This document shows, piece by piece, positions 56,301-64,000 of a stretch of 64,000 nt of DNA. The notes under the pieces were generated by a model. That model made no database searches, was not told the DNA's origin, and saw nothing but the letters and a program-made list of their open reading frames with translations. The position numbers and the translations under genes are program-made. The stretch's first letter is position 1. The number at the start of each line of letters is the position of its first letter. Source of the stretch: Romanomermis culicivorax (taxonomy: Eukaryota > Nematoda > Enoplea > Mermithida > Mermithidae); contig CAWUHX010000081.1 of NCBI GenBank assembly GCA_963922205.1, positions 558,001 to 622,000 on the forward strand. Direction: 5' to 3'.

Positions 56301-59027
56301 GATTTTTTTCTGAAAAAAGACCGAAAAAATGTAGTTATGGCGCGAAGCGCCGAGAAAATTCACATTTTTGACCATTTCAAAAAATTGACATTTTTCTGTA
56401 TTTTTCCGACCGAAAGTATGGGAGTCCTAACGGCTACCATATGGCTAGCCATAGGATTTGAAAATCCTGGAGGAGCGGTCGCCCTATGGCTAGCCATATG
56501 GTCGACGATTACTGGGGGGGGGGGTTCCCACAGCACTTCCCCCCGAATTACATGTATGTTTTGAACAGTAATTTTTTTAAACTCGTATCAACTGATTAAA
56601 TATCTATATAATTCAATTACATAGTTCGTTCTACAGTGTGTTACAAGCCCGTGTTTCGATTTTCTTCAATTAAAAATTTTTGGCTCATAAAATTTCAAAT
56701 TGGCCCCAAAAACTTTAGGCCTAGGAGCCATTGGGCTCTTGGTTTCAAACCAAAAAAACCTGGTCTTCACAGATCGTGTGGACCGCTAGTACCTCAGACG
56801 CAACGTTTTGGTTTTAGTGCTAGTGGAAGGACACCCGTCCTCAAGTAGATTGACTATACGTGGATGCACAGAAATAGCTCATACTTGTTTTCTGGCTTAA
56901 GAGCGTAGCAATGCGGTGACCGGAGGTAGTAATAATAATAATATACGTTACTTACATTGATACCACCATAATTTTAATTGGGGGACGAGGTTGAGGGTCC
57001 TAAGTTGGTCGGCCTCAGTATCCAAATAATGATACGCCCAAGCTAATGATACGCATAATGATACGCCCAACCACCAATTCCACTAAAATTGAAAAATTCG
57101 GTTAAAAAATATTTTTTTTCAATTTTTGAAATTTTCTCAAATATGGGATTTTTTGAATTTTTAGTGACATTTTTGACCCCCCCCCCTCCAAAAAAAAACT
57201 GGGAAAGTTGGGTACTTCACCACGAATTTCGGATTTATCCTCCCAGCCAATTAGAGGTCTTACAGATATGACCACCAATATTGCAGTCTACATGAATGAT
57301 CAAAACTATACACAAATTTTTTTCCAAAATTTTTAGACAAATTTCCCTATTTTTAAAAACGTCCATAAGCTCAAGAGATTACACCATAAACTTTGATCAA
57401 AAAAATGTTAATCGAAATTTTGGAATTCGAAGCTCATTCAATATTTTAAATGAAAATGCACTGCAATGTCCACACAGCTTTTCCGGAGGTATCGAATCGT
57501 CTTAAATGTTTTGAGTATCGCTTTGATCGTAATTTTATCAACGAGAAAAGCTCAGAAGATGAAGAAATCAGTTGGAAAATCAATTGAAGTCTATTAGTTT
57601 TAGTTCTATCATAACGTTTAAGTTCACCTGAATTAAACTTTATTTGTAGTCCATCGGTTAAAGATTTTATCTTTAATTCTCATTTTTAGTTATTCATAGC
57701 TGGCGGTCTGTATTATCTGAGGTACACTTCGAAGGTTCGATACGATCTGAAGCGGGAACGTGCCGCTGTAAGTTTGTGATTTGAATGTATTGATTTTGAT
57801 CGAATTACGCAACTTTTCTGACGCACTTTTCTCGGGAATATAGTCGTAGTTTTGAAAGCTTGTTACATTCATTAGAGAGGTATGATATTTTTAATTGTAA
57901 TTTTAGAAAGGGGCACAGTTCTATAACTTGCTCTTCTGAAAATGTATAATTTCCGGATTTCGGCTCGTTTGAATCCTCCCACTGACACAGGTAAATGTAA
58001 CAGATACTTCACGCTAGAGAGCGTAGGCGGAGTTAGTGAATGAGAGGATTCATTTGTTACCGTTCATTCAGGGGATGAGTGGTCGTACATGTCAGAAAAG
58101 TGAATTTTGCTTCAGAAATTTCCAAAAATAGTGAAAATACGCTTTTGTGACCGAACACAGTCTACAAAATGGCTATTTATGAAACAAAACGCCATGAAAA
58201 TTGACATTTATGATTTTCAGGGCCGAATTGACCAATAAAAATTATCAGCTGTGAATTTTTCCGAAGCTTGGTAGAGAATTTATATAATGCATGCATCGGC
58301 CAGTTAATACCCCGAAAAGTACTTATCTGCAGTGCACGCACCATTACTGATCCTGATTTTCCAGCTGAGTATGTTATAGTAAATTTTTTTCACAGGATAT
58401 CGAATTTGAATATCACGCCGCGAACGAACGAGTAGGGAAAACTCAGAGCTTAGAAGAAATTTACGAAGTCAGCAGCCAATTTTTTCCGATATTGGCATAA
58501 TGTTAAAAAAATTGCAATATGTTGTTCGAAAATTCACTTTTTACTTGCCCGCAGTTTTTGTCAGAGATAATTTTTTAAATTCGTAACACTAGTTCATTTT
58601 TGAAAAAATTTTGGAGAGTTCTCTTGTTGAGTCTCAACGTGTTTTAATTTTTAACTATTTGAGATAAAAGAAGGCGTTTTCATTTTCCAAAGTTATGATT
58701 TTCGAAAAAATGTCAATTATTTTCAGATACTTAATTTTTCCTGACGTAATGGCCTGAAGGAAACTTTTCGATAATCGAACATATTGTTGAATCTTTTCAT
58801 TTAAAATGAATGCGCTTGTTCTATTAAAGCAAGAAATTGCCGGCAAAAAATTTGACGATTGGAAGAATATCCGCGGCCCGCATATCGGCGAGGACAATTC
58901 TGAATTCCATAAAATTTTAGCCGAGCAAAAACGTGAAGCTGAAGAAAGAATAGCTGAGCAGAAGCGCATTCGAGCTGAATTATTGAAGCAAAAATTAGCC
59001 AAAAAAGTTGAAACGAATAAAAATTAA
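50316..59027 (+). CDS. COX16: COX16, cytochrome c oxidase assembly factor
   Basis: COX16 is a small inner-mitochondrial-membrane protein that helps assemble copper-containing COX2 into complex IV. Four exons join in phase 0: 50316-50369, 57690-57767, 58396-58467, 58830-59027, giving 133 residues. The N-terminus MNLSVRHLRHLKFGLPFG joins to LFIAGGLYYLRYTSKVRYD, matching the family's G(V/I)P..LLIVGGSFGLREF..IRYD without gaps. Residues 14-30 are the membrane helix. Residues 76-85, FDDWKNIRGP, are the family's most conserved block. The C-terminal 45 residues are a charged coiled-coil-like extension (EQKREAEERIAEQKR) longer than in the 106-residue human protein. The exon 4 acceptor (CTATTAAAG) is the least certain junction. 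Intron 1 is 7.3 kb and consists largely of nested transposons. It begins 242 bases after the preceding gene's stop on the same strand. Confidence 0.87.
50456..50792 (+). mobile_element. Family B element, itself hit by another family B copy
   Basis: The left end is CATCCCTGTAAT and the right end is TCTTACGGGTATG after CCAACTAGTCGGAC. The 92-bp copy at 50468-50559 sits within its left inverted repeat. The outer flanks show no clear duplication. Confidence 0.6.
50468..50559 (+). mobile_element. Family B element, 92 bp, perfect 8-bp duplication
   Basis: It starts CATACCTGTAATTGGGG and ends CCTCTTACAGGTATG. CCTGTAAT flanks both sides exactly (50460-50467, 50560-50567). The duplicated target is itself the terminal repeat of the surrounding family B copy. 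Confidence 0.85.
50944..51181 (+). mobile_element. Family B element, 238 bp, perfect 8-bp duplication
   Basis: It starts CATACCTGTACTTGGGG and ends GGAGGTCTTACAAGTATG. GCACCAAC flanks both sides exactly (50936-50943, 51182-51189). Long C runs (up to 15) flank an AT-rich centre with AAATTTTTTCCAAACTGG-like sequence in reverse order. Confidence 0.9.
51586..52313. mobile_element. TIR element with GGTAT ends and perfect 8-bp duplication
   Basis: The left end is GGTATTAGTGCGCCTGGTGG and the right end is the inverted CCACCAGACGCACTAATACC; the inverted match covers about 27 bases with one difference. AACAAAAG flanks both sides exactly (51578-51585, 52314-52321). The left arm has repeated TTCCGCAC/GTGCGGAAA words. 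No transposase is visible. The GGTAT terminus does not follow the usual hAT start. Confidence 0.85.
52451..53264. mobile_element. hAT-type element with GGGTACCCGGGT-rich ends
   Basis: The ends are TAGTGCCTCACACC and the inverted GTGTAAGGCACTA. GTCTTTAG flanks both sides exactly (52443-52450, 53265-53272). The TAGTG start and 8-bp duplication fit hAT. The subterminal repeats are tandem GGGTACCCGGGTA words on both sides. The interior has two tandem duplications (CCTGTGTCAAATATTGGTAC at 52732-52787; CAGACCTAGTGGGATAT at 52868-52919). No coding sequence was recognised. Confidence 0.85.
53304..53753 (+). mobile_element. Family F element, complete, interrupted by family B
   Basis: It starts CATACATGCACATAGG and ends GCCGTGCATGTCTG. 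GGCCTGGT flanks both sides exactly (53296-53303, 53754-53761). The family B copy at 53501-53701 splits it. This copy defines the ends of the partial element at the start of the window. Confidence 0.9.
53501..53701 (+). mobile_element. Family B element, 201 bp, perfect duplication, inside family F
   Basis: It starts CATATCGGTAAGAGG and ends CCAATTACAGTTATG. GAAAAAAG flanks both sides exactly (53493-53500, 53702-53709). Removing it restores the family F body, so the order of insertion is clear. Confidence 0.9.
54400..55996 (+). mobile_element. hAT-type element with GGATCC-rich ends and transposase relics
   Basis: The ends are TAGGGATGGGCCGGATC and the inverted CCGGCCCATCCCTA. ATACCTTT flanks both sides exactly (54392-54399, 55997-56004). 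The first 160 and last 200 bases are arrays of CGGATC/GGATCC words. The interior keeps an N-terminal BED-like and a C-terminal hAT dimerisation piece with the middle deleted, and has itself been hit by a family C end at 55329 (CAGTGTTTTTTTGTACAAG). Confidence 0.9.
54803..55325 (+). pseudogene. hAT transposase relic: BED-finger start and dimerisation-domain end
   Basis: ATG at 54803 reads MDSNSFLTSRVWDYFTVSID and continues DDEEKAKDNKC, a BED zinc-finger start (W..Y..F) with its first cysteine lost. Downstream, 55190-55312 reads LAPAKSVPYEELFSV and, after a frameshift, AGQIYDLTKNRLKGDTVEKL and LFLKYN, the hAT C-terminal domain. The central catalytic region is absent and the frame is broken several times, so it is inactive. 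Confidence 0.8.
56192..56558 (+). mobile_element. Family A element, copy A5, perfect duplication
   Basis: It starts CATACATGTACCGGGCC and ends CGAATTACATGTATG. TTTTGAAC flanks both sides exactly (56184-56191, 56559-56566). The hairpin GGCGCGAAGCGCC (56339-56351) precedes GAGAAAAT. This copy fixes the 8-bp duplication length for family A. Confidence 0.92.
56957..57272 (+). mobile_element. Family B-like element, decayed left end
   Basis: The right end CCAGCCAATTAGAGGTCTTA and CAGATATG matches family B. The left end is probably CATAATTTTAATTGGGGG. ACCAC occurs at both flanks, but not in a clean 8-bp register. It contains a tandem AATGATACGCCCAA repeat at 57036-57072. Confidence 0.5.
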
Positions 59028-59472
59028 CGAGTAATGTCGTCACCGAATATTGAAACTGCGAAAAGTACAGATCATAATAAGGACATAAGCGGAAATATCG
59101 AAATTTCGCCTGTTTCAGGTGATATTTTCTTGATAATTTTTGATTGAAGTTCGGGTATGTCTGAGCGGCGGAATTTATCTGTTCTGAAAAGCGAGTGCTC
59201 CCTGAAAGTCGGACGCGGATGACGGAAACGAAATTCAAATTTTTTTGGAATGGATCCGCATCTGCCTTTCAGACACAATACCCCGCCTGCATCCGTAGGT
59301 GTATTCCGCCATCTAAACATACTTTTTGACATTCCAATTATATAGCATTTTTACTGTGTTGGTTAGAGTATTTTCTCGTCGGAAATTCCGTTTTCATCCC
59401 TACTCATCCCTGACGGTTTGCCGAAAATTTTCATCTTTTCCAAGTTCTGGCTTATCGTTATTTCGGTGCACC

Positions 59473-60512
59473 ATGATTTTAGCTGCGGAGAAAAAAACAG
59501 CCTTTAAGTGGAATCCGGATCAAAATCTATTGCAGCAAATCGTTGAACTCGGATTTCCGGAAGTTTGCGCCGAAAAAGCTTTATTTTTCACCGGTAGGTG
59601 CATGTTTTTAGATGTAATACTGGAGGTTTATCTGAATTTCGTTGATAAGGTAATAAAATTTTTGATGGAAATTCTGACATTCTCTATCGATCCTTCCAAA
59701 TAGCCTGAAGTTTAATTGATAGGCACATAAATATTCTGATTCTAGAGCCAAAAGTCTGCGACCACAGAAATCGTTCGCTAAATTGAAGTTTATGTATTTC
59801 ATTTTGTTCTTTAGGCAACTCCTCTGTTGAAGACTCGGTCACTTGGATTTTGTCCAATCCGGACGTTGTCGAAGATACTAGTCCGTTGAATACTGCTGAC
59901 TTTTTAAACGACGGTTCGATTTTCATCGAGCAACCTTCTACCATGTATAAAATGGTTTTTGTCGTCAATACGTCTTTGAAAATGGGCGTCGGGAAAGTTG
60001 CCGCTCAAGTATAAGCCGTTTTCAATCAGATGCCAAAAAGCGAAATTCTGTAGCAAAACACGCGGTTGAAAGGATTAAAGAGTGAAAAAAATTAGGTTAA
60101 AATTCACAAGATGATAGTTAAAAAATTTCCTTCGGAACTGACTTATCCGTTTCTGAGTTTTCTAGATTCGAAAACTTTTACATTTTATAATAATGACCAT
60201 TGAATTTATTACTTATTTGTGCAGGTCGGGCACGCAGCACTCAGTTTGTACCAAATGGTCGAATCGATACCATTTTCCGGACAAATTATCAACGATTGGA
60301 AACTGGCCGACGAACCTAAAATCGTTTTGAGAGCCGAAAACGCCGATCATTTACAGACGTTGCATAAAGCGGCTAAAAACCTGAAATTGCCGTCCGTTTT
60401 GATCCGCGATGCCGGGCATACGCAAATTCCGGCCGGTTCGGCTACGGTTTTGTCGATTTTCGGTGAAGAATCACAAGTGAACGAAGTGACGGGAAGTTTA
60501 AAATTGTTATGA
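59473..60512 (+). CDS. PTRH2: Peptidyl-tRNA hydrolase 2 with N-terminal UBA domain
   Basis: Pth2 cleaves peptidyl-tRNA released from stalled ribosomes. Three exons, 59473-59593, 59815-60008 and 60225-60512, join in frame into 200 residues. A UBA ubiquitin-binding domain covers about 14-58 (LLQQIVELGFPEVCAEKALF, then SVTWILSN). The Pth2 domain covers about 80-200: KMGVGKVAAQVGHAALS (family: KMGKGKVAAQCSHA), IVLRAEN, and RDAGHTQIPAGSATVLSIFG (family: RDAGRTQI.PGT.TVLAIG). The catalytic-site residues of the family (Lys in GKVAAQ, the Asp in RDAG) are present. It lacks the N-terminal membrane anchor of human PTRH2. The start at 59473 is the first ATG before the UBA domain. It lies 445 bases after COX16 on the same strand. 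An AATAAA follows at 60535. Confidence 0.95.
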
Positions 60513-60534
60513 ATATTTTCAATTAGCTTCTATA

Positions 60535-60540
60535 AATAAA
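60535..60540 (+). promoter_or_regulatory. Polyadenylation signal of the PTRH2 gene
   Basis: AATAAA lies 23 bases after the TGA stop, followed by TTTTATTAGTGTTTTC. The very short 3' untranslated region is plausible for a compact gene. Confidence 0.6.
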
Positions 60541-62773
60541 TTTTATTAGTGTTTTCAATTCTTCACTAAGCGTGACCGCAAATACTGATTTCACATTCTT
60601 ACGACTTCCTGCTAACTTAACGTTTAATCTGGTTTAAAAATTCGTGAGCATCTACTATAGAACAATTTTTGAATAAAGCATCGTGATAGCGATTTTGACG
60701 TGTTTTTATTTCCATTTTACAAAATATACTTCGTAGGGCGTATCTCCAGTTCAGCGAAACTCAGAACAGCGATTCTCAATACGGCGAATAGTAAAAAGTT
60801 CTATGCGTTAGAGTAAACGCACACATCATTTTAATAATAAATATGCAAATAAAGTATATCAAAACCGTTTTTGCTAGCTGAGAGTCCATTTTTAGTTGCA
60901 TTTGGACGTCTAAGTTTCAAATGCTTTGTGCTGCAGTTGCGGTACGTATACACGAACGGACCATTCCAAAATCCCAAAAATATATGTCAGAAAAAGATTT
61001 TTGCAAAACGTTTGAAAAAAAAATAAAAGCAAAAAATTATAACGATTCCCCAATAAAGTTGAGCTTAATTGCAAAAAAATTAAATTAATGAAATAAATAA
61101 AACAAAATGAAATGAAATAATGAAACAGTAAACGCAGAACAAAAACAAATAAAGAAAGGTAAAATAATGTAATAAAAAGTAGGTAAAAATATAACAAAAT
61201 TACACAACCTAAAAAATTAAACAAAAAGTTGCCCAAAATGAGAAGAATATAAAAGGGAAGTCAATAAAAGAAAAAAGTAACGAAAAACATGCACGTAGAC
61301 ATGTTAATAATAAACAAACCGGAATAAAAAGCCTTAATATCACGGAAACACATGATATGAAGCCATAATGTCAGAAATCTGGCGATTGGTGCAAAAATTT
61401 GTGACAACCAGCATCCACCATATCGAAATCGAGGACCAAATAGACCACGCGCCAAAACGTCCATTCCGCTCAATTTCTATTCTAAAGATAACTTTTTTGA
61501 AAATTCGATATTTTGGGAATTCGTTTTGAGAATCGCTGTATCGAGACATCGTTGTGTTGAGTCTCGCTATTTTGAATTTCGCTGAATAGGGTGAAACCCT
61601 TTGCAGTAGCACACTATGTATTGCTATCTTTGTCAATTTTGGCGTGCTGAGACATCTCCCGCGAAGCATCCTGTATGCATATTTCTCAAGTTGACAAGTT
61701 CAACAGCTAAACCGGACCTAAAAACGAAATACTTTCCATTTGTTTATCCGACAATTTTCCATTAAAATTTACAAGAAAAAAGAACCAGATGATGAAACTT
61801 TAAACGAGGAACACAGTTTATAATGCTCACTAAATGCAAAAATACGAGGAAAATAGACGTTATATAAGTACAAAAAAATATATAATTCCAAAACTGTATG
61901 TGCGTACATATTATGTTCGTTTAAATAAAGCTTTTAGAAATGAAATTCATGAAAACAGACGAAGATATCGCTAAAAAACAAATACATTGCTTAAAGCCAT
62001 ATCGTAGAATAGAAAAGATGAGTAGAATACATTTATAACCGAAAAATAATTCCAACGTTTCCTTAGCCAGCAGGCGCGAAAAAAAATTTGGCGCCATAAT
62101 CGAATCCGTGTTTTGACTAGATTTTTGATAATTCAGAATATTTAATCGTAATTCTTGGAAGCACCGCCCAAAATTTGGTATCGTTTTCTTCTGAAAAATA
62201 AAAGACTTATGAAATTTATAACACATCTATTCTCCTGTCAGTTATTTTTTTCAATTGCTTCAATGTTCAAATGCTGGAATTGGAAAAATTCATTCAAGTA
62301 CAATATGCAGATGCCGAGGAATCATGTGTAAAAATCGAGAGTGACTGAAATTTCTTTATGTATTGTCTTTGTTCATTGTGCATGGTCACTTCGTCTGGAA
62401 AAAGCAGGATTCCAGCGGCCTTTTGAAAATGAAACGCAAGAACAACTCAAGGATTCCAAGGACAACATTTTTATTTTTCACAGACGATTTTCAAGTTTGT
62501 CAACAAAAATTTGGATTCATTTTAACTATGCTCCTTTCATTTTGAAATGATCAAGTCAAGTTTACATGAAAAAAGCTAGTAAACTTATTACTGTAATCAA
62601 TGAAAAGAATTTTCGTCATTGAGCAGCAAACGTGATAGCCGAGAAATTCCCTCAATAACTTCGTTAAGTGATCAAAATTTCTCGAGTGGCAAACATATAC
62701 TGGCGTAGTTCTGTCCGAGTCGACTGTGGATAAGCATGATTTTTCGTGAATGATTTTGACATTTCGAATTAAC
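60541..62773. other. Gene-free stretch downstream of PTRH2
   Basis: AT-rich. Positions 60757-60790 and 61530-61590 share inverted words (AGCGAAACTCA, AGCGATTCTCAATACGGCGA against GAATCGCTGTATCGAGACAT, GAATAGGGTG), which suggests the arms of a decayed inverted-repeat element of about 850 bp (60735-61605). No coding sequence was recognised. Confidence 0.4.
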
Positions 62774-63064
62774 ATGGAGAAATTAAGCGTTTCTCTACAG
62801 TATAAATGTTCCCACCAAGTTCAAATTGAATGTAAAATTGAACCTACTTTTTTGATGGGCTACAGTGTGCCACCAACGGCAGATTTTAGCCGGTACTATC
62901 GGCCAAAATATGCATATACATGTAGTATACAGACAAGACAACACTTTTCTGTTCTCAAGCCAAAATCTTTGTCAGCAGAATTCAATTTCAAAACATCAGT
63001 GTTTCAGCGTATTAAAGGAATATTATCTCTGTGGCAATTAAAATCTAAATATGTGATTTTCAGG
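62774..63064 (+). CDS. Possible exon of an unrecognised gene
   Basis: An open frame from ATG at 62774 runs 97 codons (MEKLSVSLQYKCSHQVQIEC to SKYVIF) and ends at a good donor, CAG|gtaagg, at 63065. The composition is protein-like (RPKYAYTC, TRQHFSVLKPKSLSAEF), but no domain was recognised and no matching downstream exon was found before the window end. It may be chance. Confidence 0.2.
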
Positions 63065-64000
63065 TAAGGTTAATTTTTTACTTATCACAACTCATTTGAA
63101 TCCCCTCAGAAATTGTGTCTTTAAAAAATAAAATTAAAAAAGTGCAAAAGCAATTTCATTTGGTAGAGCAAAAAACGGAAGCAGAGAAATAAGAGTGTGA
63201 CTAAAGAGCATAGTTGGTCGGGCCGAGCTTTGTCTACTTTGTCCATGGTTTTCGGTTTTAAAAAAATTGAAAAATCGAAAATATTCTGGCAGGTATTCTT
63301 CAGGCACACTGAAGAAAATTAGGTGTCACCAACAAAATTTATTTGATGTAGTAATTACAACGAACATAATCAGAAACTATAACTTGCAGAGAAAAATTTT
63401 TCGGATTTTCTCAGACTTTTGAAAAATAAGTCGGCCCGGCCGAGAATTTTTTCAGACAGCCCGAGCCCGGCCCGAAACCCGTATTCCGGGCCGGCCCGCG
63501 CTTTCGGGCTTAAATTCAGATCCTAAGACTGATTAACGCTAGAATTGCCGCGAAAGAGCTGATATTATCGACCATACGGCCCCGAAAAACTGTCGGCTGA
63601 TTATTGACGAAACTATCCACCAATGATTAAAAAATCAATTATCGGCCAATGCCCATACATTGGTCGTTCACTAATCCCAACTAACAATTTTATGTACTTT
63701 TTCAAAATTGATATTTAGATGTCTAACGAGGCCATTGCTTCTTCGTAGTCTTCTTTCAACAGCCATATTCAAAGTTAGTAGATGCATAATAAGAAGTGAA
63801 AACAAGGTGGAGTCACAACCAAGATTAAACTATGAAAAATTTCTGGGATTTTCACTTCAAATTTTTGGATAGCTCTACAAAATGACCTTTAAACCTTGAC
63901 TTTTGGAAAATTCAAGGACATTTCTCCTTTTCATAATTCAAGGACAATTCAACATTTTTATTCTGACAATTTTTTGTTTTCAAAGTTTTTTCTTTTTAAA
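63065..64000. other. Gene-free right edge
   Basis: No gene was recognised. GTCGGGCCGAG at 63217 and a GC-rich block at 63430-63510 (GGCCCGGCCGAG, GAGCCCGGCCCG, CGGGCCGGCCCGCG) could be ends or subterminal repeats of a transposon whose limits I cannot set. Confidence 0.35.

Noticed and set aside
57456-57488. Candidate first exon of COX16 (MHCNVHTAFPE before gtatcg)
   Set aside because: It joins in phase but does not resemble the COX16 N-terminus. The exon at 50316-50369 does, including the GLPF motif and exact spacing to the membrane helix.
58396-58500. A separate 71-residue gene ending ...VSSQFFPILA and a separate 73-residue gene starting at 58806
   Set aside because: Both are parts of COX16 once the donor at 58468 and the acceptor before 58830 are used; the halves align to one protein.

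Overview
The window is eukaryotic, AT-rich nuclear DNA. Coding sequence is split by many short introns (52-58 nt) with GT..TTTCAG borders and by a few very long ones. A nematode is the best guess: one gene carries a CX module (paired-cysteine CCGxxCC type), a domain known mainly from nematodes; introns are often nematode-sized; and three same-strand genes sit head to tail as in a nematode operon. No species is claimed, and no rRNA, tRNA or CRISPR was recognised.

Seven protein genes are supported by spliced reading. Left to right: the 5' part of a DESI2-type (PPPDE) isopeptidase gene on the minus strand (332-600); an R7-family RGS gene (RGS7/EGL-10 type; DEP, GGL and RGS domains, 13 exons, 20606-24377); a secreted-type Gly-rich/CX-module single-pass membrane protein (27229-32956); a Gln/Pro-rich, WPP-repeat protein on the minus strand (36423-39135); a four-pass membrane protein with a long disordered N-terminus (43190-50073); COX16, a cytochrome c oxidase assembly factor (50316-59027), whose first intron is 7.3 kb and packed with transposons; and a UBA-plus-Pth2 peptidyl-tRNA hydrolase (59473-60512). 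The last three lie in one direction, 242 and 445 bases apart, and could form one polycistronic unit.

Most of the rest is DNA transposon sequence, nearly all non-autonomous. Several groups can be delimited by inverted ends and target duplications: (i) short elements ending CATAC...GTATG with 8-bp duplications (called here families A, B, E and F); (ii) hAT-like elements ending CAGTG...CACTG with 8-bp duplications (family C) and a related group with variable end motifs (D); (iii) larger hAT-type derivatives (52451-53264; 54400-55996 with BED-finger and dimerisation-domain relics; a transposase C-terminus at 10941-11228); (iv) PIF/Harbinger-type elements with 3-bp TAA/TTA duplications (14299-15296, 45272-47023, 48353-49161), two with recognisable protein relics; (v) Tc1/mariner relics (28850-29543, 30740-31489, 45576-46249). 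Elements are often nested. Two signals cut across the families: a short GC-rich hairpin followed by AAAATTTT, and sets of interchangeable palindromic words near element ends.

The genes do not form a single pathway. RGS acts in G-protein signalling, COX16 in mitochondrial respiration, Pth2 in translation quality control and DESI2 in deubiquitination/deSUMOylation. Intergenic stretches with nothing recognisable are listed explicitly.
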